Shown: positions 30,875 to 40,778 of the stretch, one piece after another
Layout of the letters: each line of letters begins with the position of its first letter
Numbering within the stretch: position 1 is the stretch's first letter
NCBI RefSeq assembly: GCF_022815725.1
Contig: NZ_JALGRF010000013.1
Span: 62,001-126,000, forward strand
Direction of reading: 5' to 3'
DNA: 64,000 bases
Source: Streptomyces sp. APSN-46.1
GTDB taxonomy: Bacteria; Actinomycetota; Actinomycetes; Streptomycetales; Streptomycetaceae
The notes under the pieces: model-generated
What the model was told of the DNA's origin: nothing
The model's input: only the letters and a program-made list of their open reading frames with translations
Databases searched by the model: none
Translations under genes and position numbers: made by a program

Positions 30875-31935
30875 TTACCCCCCTTGCGCGCGGCCTCGAA
30901 CCCGGCGCCCCAGGCGGGGACGTCGGCCGGGCGGGCCGGGTTGTCGGACGGCGCCGCGTCGGACGGCGCCGCGTCGGACGGCGCAGTGTGGGACGGCGCC
31001 GGGACGCCGGTGGCACCCGGGGTGCCCGGCGCGTGGGCGTGGTACTCGACCGAGTCGGCCGTCATGCGCATGAACGCTTCCTCCAGCGAGGCCCGTTGAG
31101 GGCTGAGTTCATGGAGCACGATCTGGTGCTGGGCGGCCAGTTCGCCGAGCCGCTCCGCGCCCACACCGTCGATCTCCAGGGTTCCGGTGGCCGGGACGCC
31201 GATGGCATCGATTCCGGCCTCGTGCAGTACGTCTTTCAGCCGCTCCTGCTGCGGGGAGCGAACCCGCACGTAACTGCGGGAGTTCTGCTGGATGAAATCG
31301 GCCATCGACAAGTCGGCGAGCAGCCTTCCCTGTCCGATGACGACCAAATGGTCTGCGGTCAGCGCCATTTCACTCATCAGGTGAGAGGAAACGAAGATCG
31401 TTCTTCCCTCCGCCGCCAGCCCCTTCATGAGATTCCTGATCCAGAGAATTCCCTCGGGGTCCAGACCATTGACGGGCTCGTCGAACATGAGGATCTCCGG
31501 GTCGCCCAGCAGCGCGGAGGCGATTCCCAGCCGCTGCCCCATGCCCAGCGAAAACCCTTTCGACTTCTGCTTGGCCACGGCCGTCAGGCCGACCAGGTCC
31601 AGCACTTCGGCCACCCGGCTCGCCGGGATCCGGTTCGACTGGGCCAGGCAGAGAAGGTTGTTGTAGGCGCTGCGGCCGCCGTGCATGGCCTTCGCGTCCA
31701 GCAGCGCTCCGATGTACTTCAAAGGCTCCGGCAGGTCCCGGTAGTGCTTCCCGTCGATCCGGACCGTCCCGCTGGTCGGATTGTCGAGATCCAGCATCAT
31801 GCGCATGGTCGTCGACTTCCCCGCCCCGTTGGGGCCGAGGAAGCCGGTCACCACTCCCGGTCTGACCTGGAAGCTGAGGTGGTCCACGGCGACCTTGTCG
31901 CCGAATCGTTTGGTAAGGCCCTCAAGCTCGATCAT
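30871..31935 (-). CDS. ABC transporter ATP-binding protein (system 2)
   Basis: A 354-residue ATPase with Walker A GPNGAGKS, signature FSLGMGQRLGIASALL, Walker B ILMFDEPVNGLDPEG, and the H-loop VSSHLMSEM. The C-terminal tail contains three tandem SDAAP units (SDAAPSDAAPSDN), produced by repeats of a GGACGGCGCC(GCGTC) unit near 30950-31000. ATG at 31935 with TAGCGT 6 nt upstream (31947-31942) and no ribosome binding site, so probably leaderless. Two-gene operon with the permease; same family as the DrrAB-type exporters. Confidence 0.9.
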   Translation of the reverse strand: MIELEGLTKRFGDKVAVDHLSFQVRPGVVTGFLGPNGAGKSTTMRMMLDLDNPTSGTVRIDGKHYRDLPEPLKYIGALLDAKAMHGGRSAYNNLLCLAQSNRIPASRVAEVLDLVGLTAVAKQKSKGFSLGMGQRLGIASALLGDPEILMFDEPVNGLDPEGILWIRNLMKGLAAEGRTIFVSSHLMSEMALTADHLVVIGQGRLLADLSMADFIQQNSRSYVRVRSPQQERLKDVLHEAGIDAIGVPATGTLEIDGVGAERLGELAAQHQIVLHELSPQRASLEEAFMRMTADSVEYHAHAPGTPGATGVPAPSHTAPSDAAPSDAAPSDNPARPADVPAWGAGFEAARKGGK

Positions 31936-31949
31936 TGGGCCACGCTAGA

Positions 31950-32002
31950 GCGCCCGAGGGCCCTACGCCACCTCGTACGGGTGGCACAGGGCCCTCGGGC
32001 GC
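31950..32002 (-). terminator. filP terminator
   Basis: A perfect 15-bp stem (31950-31964 with 31988-32002, GCGCCCGAGGG...) extended inside by GCCACC/GGTGGC pairs. It lies between the filP stop and the downstream ABC operon. Confidence 0.8.
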
Positions 32003-32051
32003 ACTGTTTTGCGGCTGTTCGCCTACCGGCGAGTAGCCGACGGCTGCTCGG

Positions 32052-32990
32052 TCAGCGGCTCTGCTGCGCCGGAACGCCGCGCGTCACCGGCTCGTCGTCG
32101 ATCGGGGAGCCGGCGGCCGCGACGGCCGCACCGGTCAGCGTCGCCAGCATCTCGCGGACGTTGGTGAGCTGGGCGTTGATGGAGTCACGGCGGTTGGTGA
32201 GCGCCGCCAGCTCGCGCTCGGACTCGCTGCGGATCCGGTCGGCCTTCGCGTTGGCGTCGGCCACGATGTCCTCGGACTGGCGCTGCGCGGTCTCCACGGT
32301 CTGGCGGGCACGGCGCTCGGCGTCCGTACGCAGCTTCTCGGCCTCCAGGCGCAGCTGCTCCGCGCGGTGCTCGATCTCCGCGAGGCGCTTCTCGGCCTTG
32401 GCCTGACGGGAGGCCAGGTCGCGCTCGGACTGCTCGCGGCGCTTGGCCAGGTTCGTCTCGAAGTCCGCGGCGGCCTGGGCGGCCTTGGCGCGGGTCTCCT
32501 CGAAGAGCGCGTCGGCCTCCTCGCGCTTGGAGGCCGCGTCCTTCTGGGCCTCGGCGCGCAGGGTGGCCGAATCCGCCTTGGCCTTCTCGACAATGCGGAC
32601 GCCCTCGTCCTCCGCCTTCGACTTGCGGTCGGCGGCGAACGACTCGGCGTCGTTGCGCACCTGCTGGGCGGCCGACTCGGCGAGCTCACGGTGCTGCTCG
32701 GCCGCGCGACGGGCCTCCTCGCGCAGGTCCTTCGCCTCCTCCTCGGCCAGTCGCAGGATCTTCTCGACCCGGGCGCCGAGACCGGCGTACGACGGCTCGG
32801 CGTCGCTCACCTGCGCCTGGGCGTTCTGCGTCTCGAGGTGCAGTTCCTCGATCCGCTTTTCCAGAGAGTTGATACGTCCAAGGGCGCTGTCGCGGTCGGA
32901 GACCAGCTTGGTAATGCGGTCGTCCACCTGACCGCGGTCGTAACCACGCCGCACGAGCTCGAAGCCGAAGGGGGAGGAAGTGTCGCTCAT
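32052..32990 (-). CDS. filP: Filament-forming coiled-coil protein FilP
   Basis: A 312-residue intermediate-filament-like cytoskeletal protein that gives hyphae stiffness and interacts with DivIVA. The N-terminus (SPFGFELVRRGYDRGQVDDRI) is a DivIVA-like membrane-binding opening; the rest is almost entirely coiled coil (about 25-280) rich in Ala, Glu, Arg and Lys, with a short non-helical tail. Length and position, directly downstream of scy, match S. coelicolor FilP. ATG 32990 with an AGGAA ribosome binding site. A 194-bp gap separates it from scy, and a strong terminator follows. Confidence 0.92.
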   Translation of the reverse strand: MSDTSSPFGFELVRRGYDRGQVDDRITKLVSDRDSALGRINSLEKRIEELHLETQNAQAQVSDAEPSYAGLGARVEKILRLAEEEAKDLREEARRAAEQHRELAESAAQQVRNDAESFAADRKSKAEDEGVRIVEKAKADSATLRAEAQKDAASKREEADALFEETRAKAAQAAADFETNLAKRREQSERDLASRQAKAEKRLAEIEHRAEQLRLEAEKLRTDAERRARQTVETAQRQSEDIVADANAKADRIRSESERELAALTNRRDSINAQLTNVREMLATLTGAAVAAAGSPIDDEPVTRGVPAQQSR

Positions 32991-33184
32991 GGGGTTCCTG
33001 TCGAATGAGACCGATGAGGTGCTACGTGAGGTGTTAGGGGAATCCTAGGCGCCCAGACGGCGTGTCATCGAGTCAATCCGCGTTTGATCTGGACAATGAC
33101 ACCCCTTTTGAGTGGCAAGACGCCAGATTGCTTGTCACTCGTTCGTGTGAACCTTCATCAAGAGCACACACTCACAGGTTTTGA

Positions 33185-36100
33185 CTAGCCGTCTGAGCCC
33201 TTACCACCCGAACGAGTGGAACCCGCTGCCGCGCCGGCCTTCACGCCCCCCGCGCCCTGGCCGCCGACCGTGGGCTTCGCGCCACCCGAAGGCGCCTCGA
33301 ATGATTCCAACGCCTCAAGAACGTCCTGGACACGGGAGATCTCCGCCTGAATGTCCTCGCGCCTGCGCACCAGGACCTCCAGCTCACGCCGCCCCTCCTC
33401 GACGAGCCGCTCGGCCTCCGCCTTGGCCTCCGCGAGCGCCCCCTCGGCCTCCCGGACCAGCTCGGCCTTCTTCTGCTCGGCCTCCTTCAGCAGCGCCTCC
33501 GCCTTGCGGACCGCCGCGATGCGCACCTTGCTCGCCTCGCTGCTCGCGTCCGACACCAGCGCCTTGGCCTTCGCCTCGGCCTCGACGCTCTGCTCGGTCG
33601 CCGCCCGCACCAGCTTGTCCACGCGCTCGCCGGCCGACTTCATCTGCTCGGCCGACTCCCGGCGCGCACGCTCGTGCAGCTCCTCGACCTCGCTCTCGAC
33701 GCGGCCGCGCAGCTCCTCCGCCCGCTCCCTTATGGCCGCCGCGTCCGTGCGCGCGCCGACCAGCAGCTCGTCCGCGTCCGTACGGGCCTTCTCCACCAGG
33801 GAGTTGCCCTCGATGGTCGCCTCCGAGGCGATCCGCACGGCCTCCTTGCGGGCCGCGTCGACCATCGCGTCCGCCTGCTCCTCGGCCGCCGTGGTGGCGG
33901 CCAGGGCCTGCTGCCGCGCGTCGGCGGTCAGCTTCTCGGCCTCCGCCGAGGCCTCGGTGATCAGCCGGTCCACCTGCTCCGCGGCCTCGCTGCGGCGCTT
34001 GTTGGCCGCCTCGCGCGCCTCGTCCAGGAGCCGCTCGGACTCGGTACGGGCCTCCGTGCGGGTGCGCTCCGCCTCGGTCGCGGCCTCCGCCTTGACCCGC
34101 TCGGCCTCCGACCGGGTGCGGGTCGCGTGCTCCTGCGCCGAGGCGAGGGCCTCCGACGCCTCCGCGCGCAGCCGCTCGGCCTCGGCGGCGGCCTCGCCGA
34201 CCGTGCGCTCGTTGTCCTTGCGGGTCTGCTCCGTGAGCTTGTCCGCCTCGGACGCCGCCTCCGTGATGAGCCGGTCGGCCTGCTCGGCGGCATCGCCGCG
34301 CAGGCGGCCCGCCTCCGCGCGCGCCTCGTCCAGCGTCCGGTCGGACTCCCGCTCCGCGCTCTCCAGGGTCTCGTTCGCCGCGACCGTGACCCGCTCGGCC
34401 TCCGCGGTGGCCTCGCCGATGATCCGGCCGCCCTCCGCGCGGGCGTCGTCCAGGACCCGGGCCGCCTCCACGCGCAGCCGCTCGGCCTCCGCCGCCGCCT
34501 CGCCGACCGTGGCCTCGTTGGCCGCGCGGGTCTCGTCCACCAGCCGGTCGCCCTCGGTGCGGGCGTCCACCAGGATGCGCGCCGCGTCCCGCTCGGCCGC
34601 GGCCATCGTGTCGGCCGCCTGCCGCGTGAGCCGCTCGGCCTTCGCCGTCGCCTCGCCGACCGTGGCCTCGTTGGCCGCGCGGGTCTCCTCCGTGAGCCGC
34701 TCCGCCTCGGACACGGCCTCGGTGACGAGCCGGTCCGCCTGCTCGGCCGCCTCGGTGCGCAGCCGGCCCGCCTCGGCACGGGCCTCGTCCAGCGTGCCCG
34801 CCGCCTCGGTACGGGTGGCGTCCGCCGCCTCGGCGGCCTCGGCGGTGACGCGCTCCGCCTCGGCGGTGGCCTCGCCGGCCAACGCCTCGTTGGCCGCCAG
34901 GGTTTCCTCGGTGAGCCGCTCGGCCTCCGCCGTCGCCTCGGCGACGATCCGGGCTCCCTCGCTGCGGGAGGACTCCAGGGACTCCGCCGCCTCACCGCGG
35001 ATGCGGTTCGCGTCGTCGCGGGCGTCCGCCCGGGTACGGGCCGCGTCGCGCTCGGACGAGGCCAGCGCGTCCGTCGCCTCGGTACGCACCCGCTGCGCGT
35101 ACTCGGCGGTGTCGGCGCGCAGCTGCTCCGCCTCGGTGATCGCGTCGCCGACCGTGCGCTCGGCCAGCGCCTTCGCCGCGTCCGTCTCGGCCCGCGCCTC
35201 GCTGCGGATCCGGTTGGCGTCCTCGGTGGCGCGCTCGCGCTCCTCGTAGGCGTCCGAGCGGACGCGGGAAGCCTCCTCCTCCGCCTCCGTCTTCGTACGC
35301 TCCGCCGCGTGCTCGGCGGCGCTGCGCAGTCCGGCGACCTCCTCCTCGGCCTGCTCGTGCAGACCGGCCACGGAGTCCCGTACCTGCTGGGCGGTGGCCT
35401 CGGCCGCCGCCACCAGCTCCGACGCGCGCCGCTCGGCCTCCTCGGTCAGGCGGGCCGCCTCGGCCTGCGCCTCCTCGGAGCGCTTGCGGGCCGCGGCCAG
35501 CAGTTCCTCGCTCTGCTCGCGGGCCTGGGCCCGCTCGTTGCCGGCGTCCGTCCGCGCCGACGCCAGGGTCTCCTCGGCCTCCCGGCGACGCCGGGCGGCC
35601 TCCTCCTGGGCGGCGTTCAGCGCCTCGGCGGCCTCCTCGGCGACCCGCTCGGCGGCGGCCTTCGCCTCCGCGCGCAGCCGGTCCGCGGTCTCCTGGGCCT
35701 CGGAGCGCACCCGCTCCGCCTCGGCCTCGGCCTCGCCGCGCAGCCGTACGGCCACCTGCTCGGCCTCCGCGCGCGCCCGGCCGGCGTCCTGCGCCGCCTC
35801 CGTGCGCAGCTGGTCGGCCTCCGCCTCCGACTGCGTCTGGAGGGTGCGGATCCGCTCCGCCGACTCGGCGCGCAGCCGGTCGGTCTCCTCGCTGGTCTCC
35901 CGGCGGATGTTCTCCGCCGCCGCGCGGGCGTCGCGCAGCGTCTGCTCGGCCGTGGTCAGCCGGCCCTCGGCGTCCGTGTGCAGCCGGACGAGCTCCTCGT
36001 CGGCCTCCGCCCGCTTGGCGGCCAGCGCCCGCTCGGTCTGCTCGCGCCGCTCGCGGGCCGCCGCGTCGGCCTCGGCCCGTACGGCCTCGGCCTGCTCCTC

Positions 36101-37720
36101 GGCCTCGGCGCGCAGCCGCTCGGCCTCGGCGCGGGTCCGCTCCAGGGTCTCCTCGGCCTGCCGGCGCAGGGTGGTGGCCCGCTCGACGGCCTCTGCGCGC
36201 ACCCGCTCGCTCTCGGCGCTCGCGCCCGCGCGCAGTTCGTCCGCGTCGGCCTTGGCCTTGCCGAGCAGCTGCTCGGCGGTCTTGGCCGCCTCCTCGATCT
36301 GCTGGACCGCCTCGCGGCGGGCCTCGCCCCGGATCCGCTCGCCCTCGGCGACGGCCTCCGCGCGCAGCTGCTCGGCCTCGCCGCGCAGCCGCCGGGCCTC
36401 CTCCTGGAGCTCGACGGTGCGGGCCCGGTACTCCTCGGTGTCGTCCTTCGCGGCGCCCTTGAGCTCATCGGCCGTGGCCGCCGCCTGGGCGCGCAGCCGC
36501 TCCGCCTCCGACTCGGCCTCGCGGCGGATCCGCTCGGCCTCCTCGGACGCGGCCCGGGTGGTGGCCCGGGCGTCCTCCGAGGCCCTGTTCAGTACGTCCT
36601 CGGCGGTGCGGGCCGCCTTCGCCAGCTGCGCCGCCATGTCCTCGGCCGCGGCCGTACGGGCGTGCTCACCGGCCTCGGTGCGCAGCCGCTCGGCCTCGGC
36701 GCGGGCGTCGGCCAGTGCCTGCTCGGCCTCGGCCTTGAGGACCTCGGCCTCCTTGGTGGCCTCGCCGACCAGCCGGGCGACCTGCTCCTTGGCGGTCCGG
36801 GTGCGCTGCTCGTTGACGGACTCCGCCGAGGTGAGCTGCCGGGAGGCGCTCTCCTTGGCCTCGGCGAGCAGCTTCTCGGCCTCGGCGCGGGCCGCGCGCA
36901 GCGCCCCGTCCGCCTCCTGGACGCGGGCCTCGGCCATCCGGCCGAGGTCCAGGGTCTGCTGCCGGGTCTGCTCGGCCTCGGCGGAGGTGCTCGTACGCAG
37001 CCGCTCCGCGTGCTCGGTGGCCTCCTGGGCCTGCGCGGAGGCGGCGGTCAGCAGCCGCTCGGCCTCCTTGCGGGCGCGCAGCAGGGTCGCCTCGGCCTCG
37101 GTACGGGCGGCCTCCGCGTCGGAGGTGAGCCGGCGGCGGGCCTCCTCGGCGAGCCGGGCGGCCTCGGCGCGGGCGGCGTTCAGCGCCTGCTCGGCCTCGG
37201 CGCGGGACTCCTCCATGAGCCGGCGGGCCTGGGACTCGGTACGGGCGCGCAGCTGCTCGGCCCACGCCACGTTCTCGTTGACGTGCGCCTCGACGGTCTG
37301 GCGGCGCTCGTTGAGCTCCTGGTCCAGCCGCTGGCGGCGGTTGACGGCCTCGGCGTGCAGTTCGGCCTGGAGGCGCGACTGGTGCTCGGCGTGCTCCTGG
37401 AGGATCCGCTGGGTCTGCGCCCGGGCATCGCGCAGCTCGCGCTCGGCGTCGGAGCGCATCTGGTCGGCCTGGATCTGGGCATTACGGAGCAATTGCTCCG
37501 CCTGGTAGCCCATGTCCGCGCCGTCGTAGGCGGGGCGGGACGCCAGAGAGCGGCGCACCTCGTGGAGCTTGGCGCGCAGCACCTCGACCTGGTACCCCAG
37601 GTCCTCGGCGTGCTGGACGGCCTTCCCGCGCTCCTTCTTCAGCCGCTCCATCTCGGCTTCGAAGCGCGAGAGATGGTCGGCTTCAGCCTGATGGCTCTCC
37701 TGGCTTTCGTAGCCCCGCAC
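33185..37720 (-). CDS. scy: Polarised growth scaffold protein Scy
   Basis: A coiled-coil protein of about 1511 residues that organises the tip-organising centre with DivIVA and FilP and controls branching. Opening region RGYESQ ... HLSRFEAEMERLKKERGKAVQ, then a long Ala/Glu/Arg-rich rod and a short Gly-rich tail. Much of the rod follows a 51-residue repeat, the non-heptad pattern described for FilP/Scy. It is longer than the S. coelicolor protein (about 1326 aa by memory), apparently through extra repeats. Start is uncertain: GTG 37720 fits the conserved N-terminus; TTG 37750 has GGGAG 5 nt upstream; TTG 37762 is the longest. Confidence 0.9.
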   Translation of the reverse strand: MRGYESQESHQAEADHLSRFEAEMERLKKERGKAVQHAEDLGYQVEVLRAKLHEVRRSLASRPAYDGADMGYQAEQLLRNAQIQADQMRSDAERELRDARAQTQRILQEHAEHQSRLQAELHAEAVNRRQRLDQELNERRQTVEAHVNENVAWAEQLRARTESQARRLMEESRAEAEQALNAARAEAARLAEEARRRLTSDAEAARTEAEATLLRARKEAERLLTAASAQAQEATEHAERLRTSTSAEAEQTRQQTLDLGRMAEARVQEADGALRAARAEAEKLLAEAKESASRQLTSAESVNEQRTRTAKEQVARLVGEATKEAEVLKAEAEQALADARAEAERLRTEAGEHARTAAAEDMAAQLAKAARTAEDVLNRASEDARATTRAASEEAERIRREAESEAERLRAQAAATADELKGAAKDDTEEYRARTVELQEEARRLRGEAEQLRAEAVAEGERIRGEARREAVQQIEEAAKTAEQLLGKAKADADELRAGASAESERVRAEAVERATTLRRQAEETLERTRAEAERLRAEAEEQAEAVRAEADAAARERREQTERALAAKRAEADEELVRLHTDAEGRLTTAEQTLRDARAAAENIRRETSEETDRLRAESAERIRTLQTQSEAEADQLRTEAAQDAGRARAEAEQVAVRLRGEAEAEAERVRSEAQETADRLRAEAKAAAERVAEEAAEALNAAQEEAARRRREAEETLASARTDAGNERAQAREQSEELLAAARKRSEEAQAEAARLTEEAERRASELVAAAEATAQQVRDSVAGLHEQAEEEVAGLRSAAEHAAERTKTEAEEEASRVRSDAYEERERATEDANRIRSEARAETDAAKALAERTVGDAITEAEQLRADTAEYAQRVRTEATDALASSERDAARTRADARDDANRIRGEAAESLESSRSEGARIVAEATAEAERLTEETLAANEALAGEATAEAERVTAEAAEAADATRTEAAGTLDEARAEAGRLRTEAAEQADRLVTEAVSEAERLTEETRAANEATVGEATAKAERLTRQAADTMAAAERDAARILVDARTEGDRLVDETRAANEATVGEAAAEAERLRVEAARVLDDARAEGGRIIGEATAEAERVTVAANETLESAERESDRTLDEARAEAGRLRGDAAEQADRLITEAASEADKLTEQTRKDNERTVGEAAAEAERLRAEASEALASAQEHATRTRSEAERVKAEAATEAERTRTEARTESERLLDEAREAANKRRSEAAEQVDRLITEASAEAEKLTADARQQALAATTAAEEQADAMVDAARKEAVRIASEATIEGNSLVEKARTDADELLVGARTDAAAIRERAEELRGRVESEVEELHERARRESAEQMKSAGERVDKLVRAATEQSVEAEAKAKALVSDASSEASKVRIAAVRKAEALLKEAEQKKAELVREAEGALAEAKAEAERLVEEGRRELEVLVRRREDIQAEISRVQDVLEALESFEAPSGGAKPTVGGQGAGGVKAGAAAGSTRSGGKGSDG
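34200..34960 (-). repeat. 153-bp tandem repeats inside scy
   Basis: Blocks of 51 codons recur, clearest in the units that start T/V-(E/D)-E-T-R-A-A-N-E-A-T-V-G-E-A. The identical DNA segment CGCCGACCGTGGCCTCGTTG occurs at 34501 and 34654, exactly 153 bp apart. Conservation at the DNA level suggests recent duplication or gene conversion and a potential for length variation. Confidence 0.85.
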
Positions 37721-37913
37721 AGCGCGGTCCCATCCGTCCCCTGGTCGCAAGCTCACTCCCAATTGAGCATCGCTCGCCCGCTGAACGACGCCCCCGGGGG
37801 AATGGTGTCAGATACCGGGGCAGGGGTCACAGGCCCCGACCCCGTCTCCGCACCGAACCCCGGCCGAGCCACGGCCACTCTACCGGCCGGGGAATCGGGC
37901 CATCAGTGGTCCA

Positions 37914-38342
37914 TCAGTGGTCGGGGCGGGAGGTGACCAGTTCGGTGAGGACTCCGTGGCAGTCCTTGGGGTGCAGGAAGGTGATGGATGAGCCCATCGA
38001 ACCGGTGCGGGGCTGGTCGTAGAGGACGCGGACGCCCTTGCCGCGGATGGCCTCCGAGTCACCCTGGACGTCCTCGGTGCCGAAGGCGATGTGGTGGACC
38101 CCCTCGCCGTTCTTGGCCAGCCATTTGCCCACCGCGGAGTCCTCGCGGGTGGGTTCCAGGAGCTGGAGGTACGAGGCCCCGCCGTCGGAGGTCTCGTTGA
38201 TCTTGAGCATGGCCTCGCGCACACCCTGCTCCTCGTTGACCTCTGAGTGGAACACCTCGAAGCCGTACGTGGCACGGTAGAACTCGACGGTCTTGTCCAG
38301 GTCGAAGCAGGCGATCCCGATGTGGTCGATTCTTGTCAGCAT
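37914..38342 (-). CDS. mce: Methylmalonyl-CoA epimerase
   Basis: A 142-residue VOC-superfamily metalloenzyme that interconverts (R)- and (S)-methylmalonyl-CoA, needed between propionyl-CoA carboxylation and the B12 mutase. Metal ligands expected from the family are visible: His7 (IDHIGIA), Gln60 (SYLQLLEP), His84 (VHHIAF) and Glu134 (HGVLTEL). Length is typical. The ATG at 38342 is chosen; residues upstream in the frame are not family-like. It is divergent from the thiolase gene and close to meaB, in keeping with acyl-CoA metabolism. Confidence 0.95.
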   Translation of the reverse strand: MLTRIDHIGIACFDLDKTVEFYRATYGFEVFHSEVNEEQGVREAMLKINETSDGGASYLQLLEPTREDSAVGKWLAKNGEGVHHIAFGTEDVQGDSEAIRGKGVRVLYDQPRTGSMGSSITFLHPKDCHGVLTELVTSRPDH

Positions 38343-38479
38343 GGGACCAGTGCACCGCCGAGGAGGGTGGTCACGCAACGTGCCAGCGATCACACCGACT
38401 GCCCGGTGACGGCACGGGTACCGCTCAGTACATTCGGGTAAACCCTCGTTCACTCCTCATCCTCAAGGGGCTGTGCCTC

Positions 38480-39694
38480 ATGTCCGGAACGAACAACACC
38501 ACATCCGTGATCGTCGCCGGGGCCCGCACGCCCATGGGGCGGCTGCTCGGATCCCTGAAGTCCTTCTCGGGCGCCGACCTCGGCGGCTTCGCCATCAAGT
38601 CCGCGCTGGAGCGGGCCGGGATCTCCGGCGACCAGGTCCAGTACGTGATCATGGGCCAGGTGCTCCAGGCCGGCGCGGGACAGATTCCCGCGCGCCAGGC
38701 CGCCGTCAAGGCCGGCATCCCCATGAACGTTCCCGCGCTCACCGTCAACAAGGTGTGCCTCTCGGGCCTGGACGCCATCGCTCTGGCCGACCAGCTCATC
38801 CGCGCCGGCGAGTTCGACATCGTGGTCGCGGGCGGCCAGGAGTCCATGACCAACGCGCCTCACCTGCTCCCGAAGTCCCGTGAGGGCTACAAGTACGGCG
38901 CCATCGAGATGCTCGACGCCATGGCGTACGACGGTCTCACCGACCCGTTCGAGAACATCCCGATGGGGCTGTCCACCGAGCACCACAACACCCTCCTCGG
39001 CATCGAGCGCGCCCCGCAGGACGAGTTCTCGGCCCTCTCGCACCAGAAGGCCGCCGCGGCGGCCAAGAACGGCGTCTTCGACGCCGAGATCACCCCGGTC
39101 GAGATCCCGCAGCGCAAGGGCGACCCGGTCGTCTTCTCGCACGACGAGGGCATCCGCCCGGAGACCACCGCCGAGACCCTCGGCAAGCTGCGCCCGGCGT
39201 TCACGAAGGACGGCACCATCACCGCCGGTACGTCCTCCCAGATCAGCGACGGCGCCGCCGCCGTGGTCGTGATGAGCAAGGCGAAGGCCGAGGAGCTGGG
39301 CCTGGAGTGGCTCGCCGAGATCGGCGCCCACGGCAATGTGGCCGGCCCGGACAACTCGCTCCACCCCCAGCCCACGAACGCCATCCTGCACGCCGTGAAG
39401 AAGGAGGGCATGGAGGTCGCCGACCTGGACCTCATCGAGATCAACGAGGCCTTCGCCGCGGTCGTCGTCCAGTCAATCAAGGACCTCGGCGTGTCCCCGG
39501 AAAAGGTGAACGTCAACGGTGGCGCCATTGCCCTGGGGCACCCGATCGGCATGTCCGGCGCCCGTGTCGTGCTGCACCTGGCGCTGGAGCTGAAGCGCCG
39601 CGGTGGCGGCGTCGGCGCCGCCGCACTGTGCGGCGGCGGCGGTCAGGGTGACGCGCTCATCGTGCGCGTCCCGGGCAACGGCGCGAAGGCGTAG
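38480..39694 (+). CDS. Acetyl-CoA C-acetyltransferase (thiolase)
   Basis: A 404-residue thiolase that condenses or cleaves acetoacetyl-CoA. Nucleophilic Cys93 ([11 protein letters not shown]), the His of [12 protein letters not shown] (about 355) and the second Cys of [10 protein letters not shown] (about 385) form the active site; NEAFA is also present. The ATG at 38480 is chosen although the frame is open upstream to 38333. No strong ribosome binding site is seen (CAAGGGGC 12-19 nt upstream). It is followed by meaB after 11 bp, so likely one operon. Confidence 0.93.
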   Translation: MSGTNNTTSVIVAGARTPMGRLLGSLKSFSGADLGGFAIKSALERAGISGDQVQYVIMGQVLQAGAGQIPARQAAVKAGIPMNVPALTVNKVCLSGLDAIALADQLIRAGEFDIVVAGGQESMTNAPHLLPKSREGYKYGAIEMLDAMAYDGLTDPFENIPMGLSTEHHNTLLGIERAPQDEFSALSHQKAAAAAKNGVFDAEITPVEIPQRKGDPVVFSHDEGIRPETTAETLGKLRPAFTKDGTITAGTSSQISDGAAAVVVMSKAKAEELGLEWLAEIGAHGNVAGPDNSLHPQPTNAILHAVKKEGMEVADLDLIEINEAFAAVVVQSIKDLGVSPEKVNVNGGAIALGHPIGMSGARVVLHLALELKRRGGGVGAAALCGGGGQGDALIVRVPGNGAKA

Positions 39695-39705
39695 GTGCTG
39701 CGCGG

Positions 39706-40677
39706 ATGACGACGGTGGACGTCCCCACGCTGGTGGCGCAGGCCCGAGAAGGCCGGCCGCGGGCCGTGGCCCGGCTGATCTCACTGGTCGAGGGGGCGTC
39801 CCCGCAACTGCGCGAGGTGATGGCCGCCCTGGCCCCGCTGACCGGCGGGGCGTATGTGGTGGGCCTCACGGGCTCCCCGGGCGTGGGCAAGTCCACGTCC
39901 ACCTCGGCTCTGGTGTCGGCGTACCGGAAGGCCGGCAAGCGCGTCGGCGTGCTCGCCGTGGACCCGTCCTCGCCCTTCAGCGGGGGCGCGCTCCTCGGCG
40001 ACCGGGTGCGGATGTCGGACCACGCGTCCGACCCGGGGGTCTACATCCGCTCCATGGCCACCCGGGGCCACCTGGGCGGCCTCGCGTGGGCCGCGCCGCA
40101 GGCGATCCGGGTGCTGGACGCGGCCGGCTGCGAGGTGATCCTGGTCGAGACGGTCGGGGTCGGGCAGTCGGAGGTGGAGATCGCCTCCCAGGCTGACACC
40201 TCGGTGGTGCTGCTGGCCCCCGGGATGGGCGACGGGATCCAGGCCGCGAAGGCGGGCATCCTGGAGATCGGCGACGTGTACGTGGTGAACAAGGCCGACC
40301 GGGACGGTGCGGACGCCACCGCCCGGGAGCTGAACCACATGCTGGGCCTCGGGGAGTCCCGGGGCGCCGGCGACTGGCGGCCGCCGATCGTGAAGACGGT
40401 CGCGGCGCGCGGACAGGGCATCGACGAGCTGGTCGAGGCGCTGGAGAAGCACCGCGCGTGGATGGAGGAGCGCGGGGTGCTGGCCGACCGCCGCGCGGCC
40501 CGGGCCGCACACGAGGTGGAGACCATCGCGGTGACGGCCCTGCGTGCCCGGATGGCCGATCTGCACGGGGACGCGCACCTCGACGCGCTGGCGGCGCGGG
40601 TCGCGGCGGGCGAGCTGGACCCGTACGCGGCCGCGGACGCGCTGCTGGCGACGCTGACTGAGGTGGCGGAGGCCTGA
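39706..40677 (+). CDS. meaB: Methylmalonyl-CoA mutase-associated GTPase MeaB
   Basis: A 323-residue G3E GTPase that loads and protects adenosylcobalamin mutases. P-loop GSPGVGKS (56-63), the switch DPSSPFSGGALLGDRVRM, VETVGVGQSE, and the NKAD guanine-specificity motif are all seen. ATG 39706, 11 bp after the thiolase stop. A client mutase large subunit (icmA) is encoded 7.4 kb away; methylmalonyl-CoA mutase itself is not in the window. Confidence 0.95.
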   Translation: MTTVDVPTLVAQAREGRPRAVARLISLVEGASPQLREVMAALAPLTGGAYVVGLTGSPGVGKSTSTSALVSAYRKAGKRVGVLAVDPSSPFSGGALLGDRVRMSDHASDPGVYIRSMATRGHLGGLAWAAPQAIRVLDAAGCEVILVETVGVGQSEVEIASQADTSVVLLAPGMGDGIQAAKAGILEIGDVYVVNKADRDGADATARELNHMLGLGESRGAGDWRPPIVKTVAARGQGIDELVEALEKHRAWMEERGVLADRRAARAAHEVETIAVTALRARMADLHGDAHLDALAARVAAGELDPYAAADALLATLTEVAEA

Positions 40678-40717
40678 GCCGGCGGGCGGCCGTGCCGACA
40701 ACGTGAGAGTGCCGGCA

Positions 40718-40760
40718 ACGTGAGAGCCGCGCCCCTGCGACAGGGGCGCGGCTCTCACGT
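40718..40760. terminator. Perfect 20-bp terminator hairpin
   Basis: 20-nt arms at 40718-40737 and 40741-40760 with a 3-nt loop (CGA), the longest perfect stem in the window. The left arm start ACGTGAGAG is also duplicated just upstream (40701). It lies between meaB and the convergent bL37 gene. Confidence 0.9.
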
Positions 40761-40778
40761 ATCCGCCCTACGGGCCGG

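Noticed and set aside
34200-34960. Regularly spaced repeats that might suggest a CRISPR array
   Set aside because: The period is 153 bp, in frame, and encodes the 51-residue coiled-coil repeat of Scy; there are no spacers or cas genes.
33674-37936. A 1420-codon open frame on the plus strand opposite scy
   Set aside because: It is the mirror of the GC-rich, repetitive scy gene; its translation is Gly/Leu/Arg-rich low complexity with no domain, while the minus strand is a clear coiled-coil protein.
38343-38479. Longer thiolase or epimerase starts in the divergent gap
   Set aside because: Upstream residues in both frames do not fit the families and the gap is needed for two promoters.
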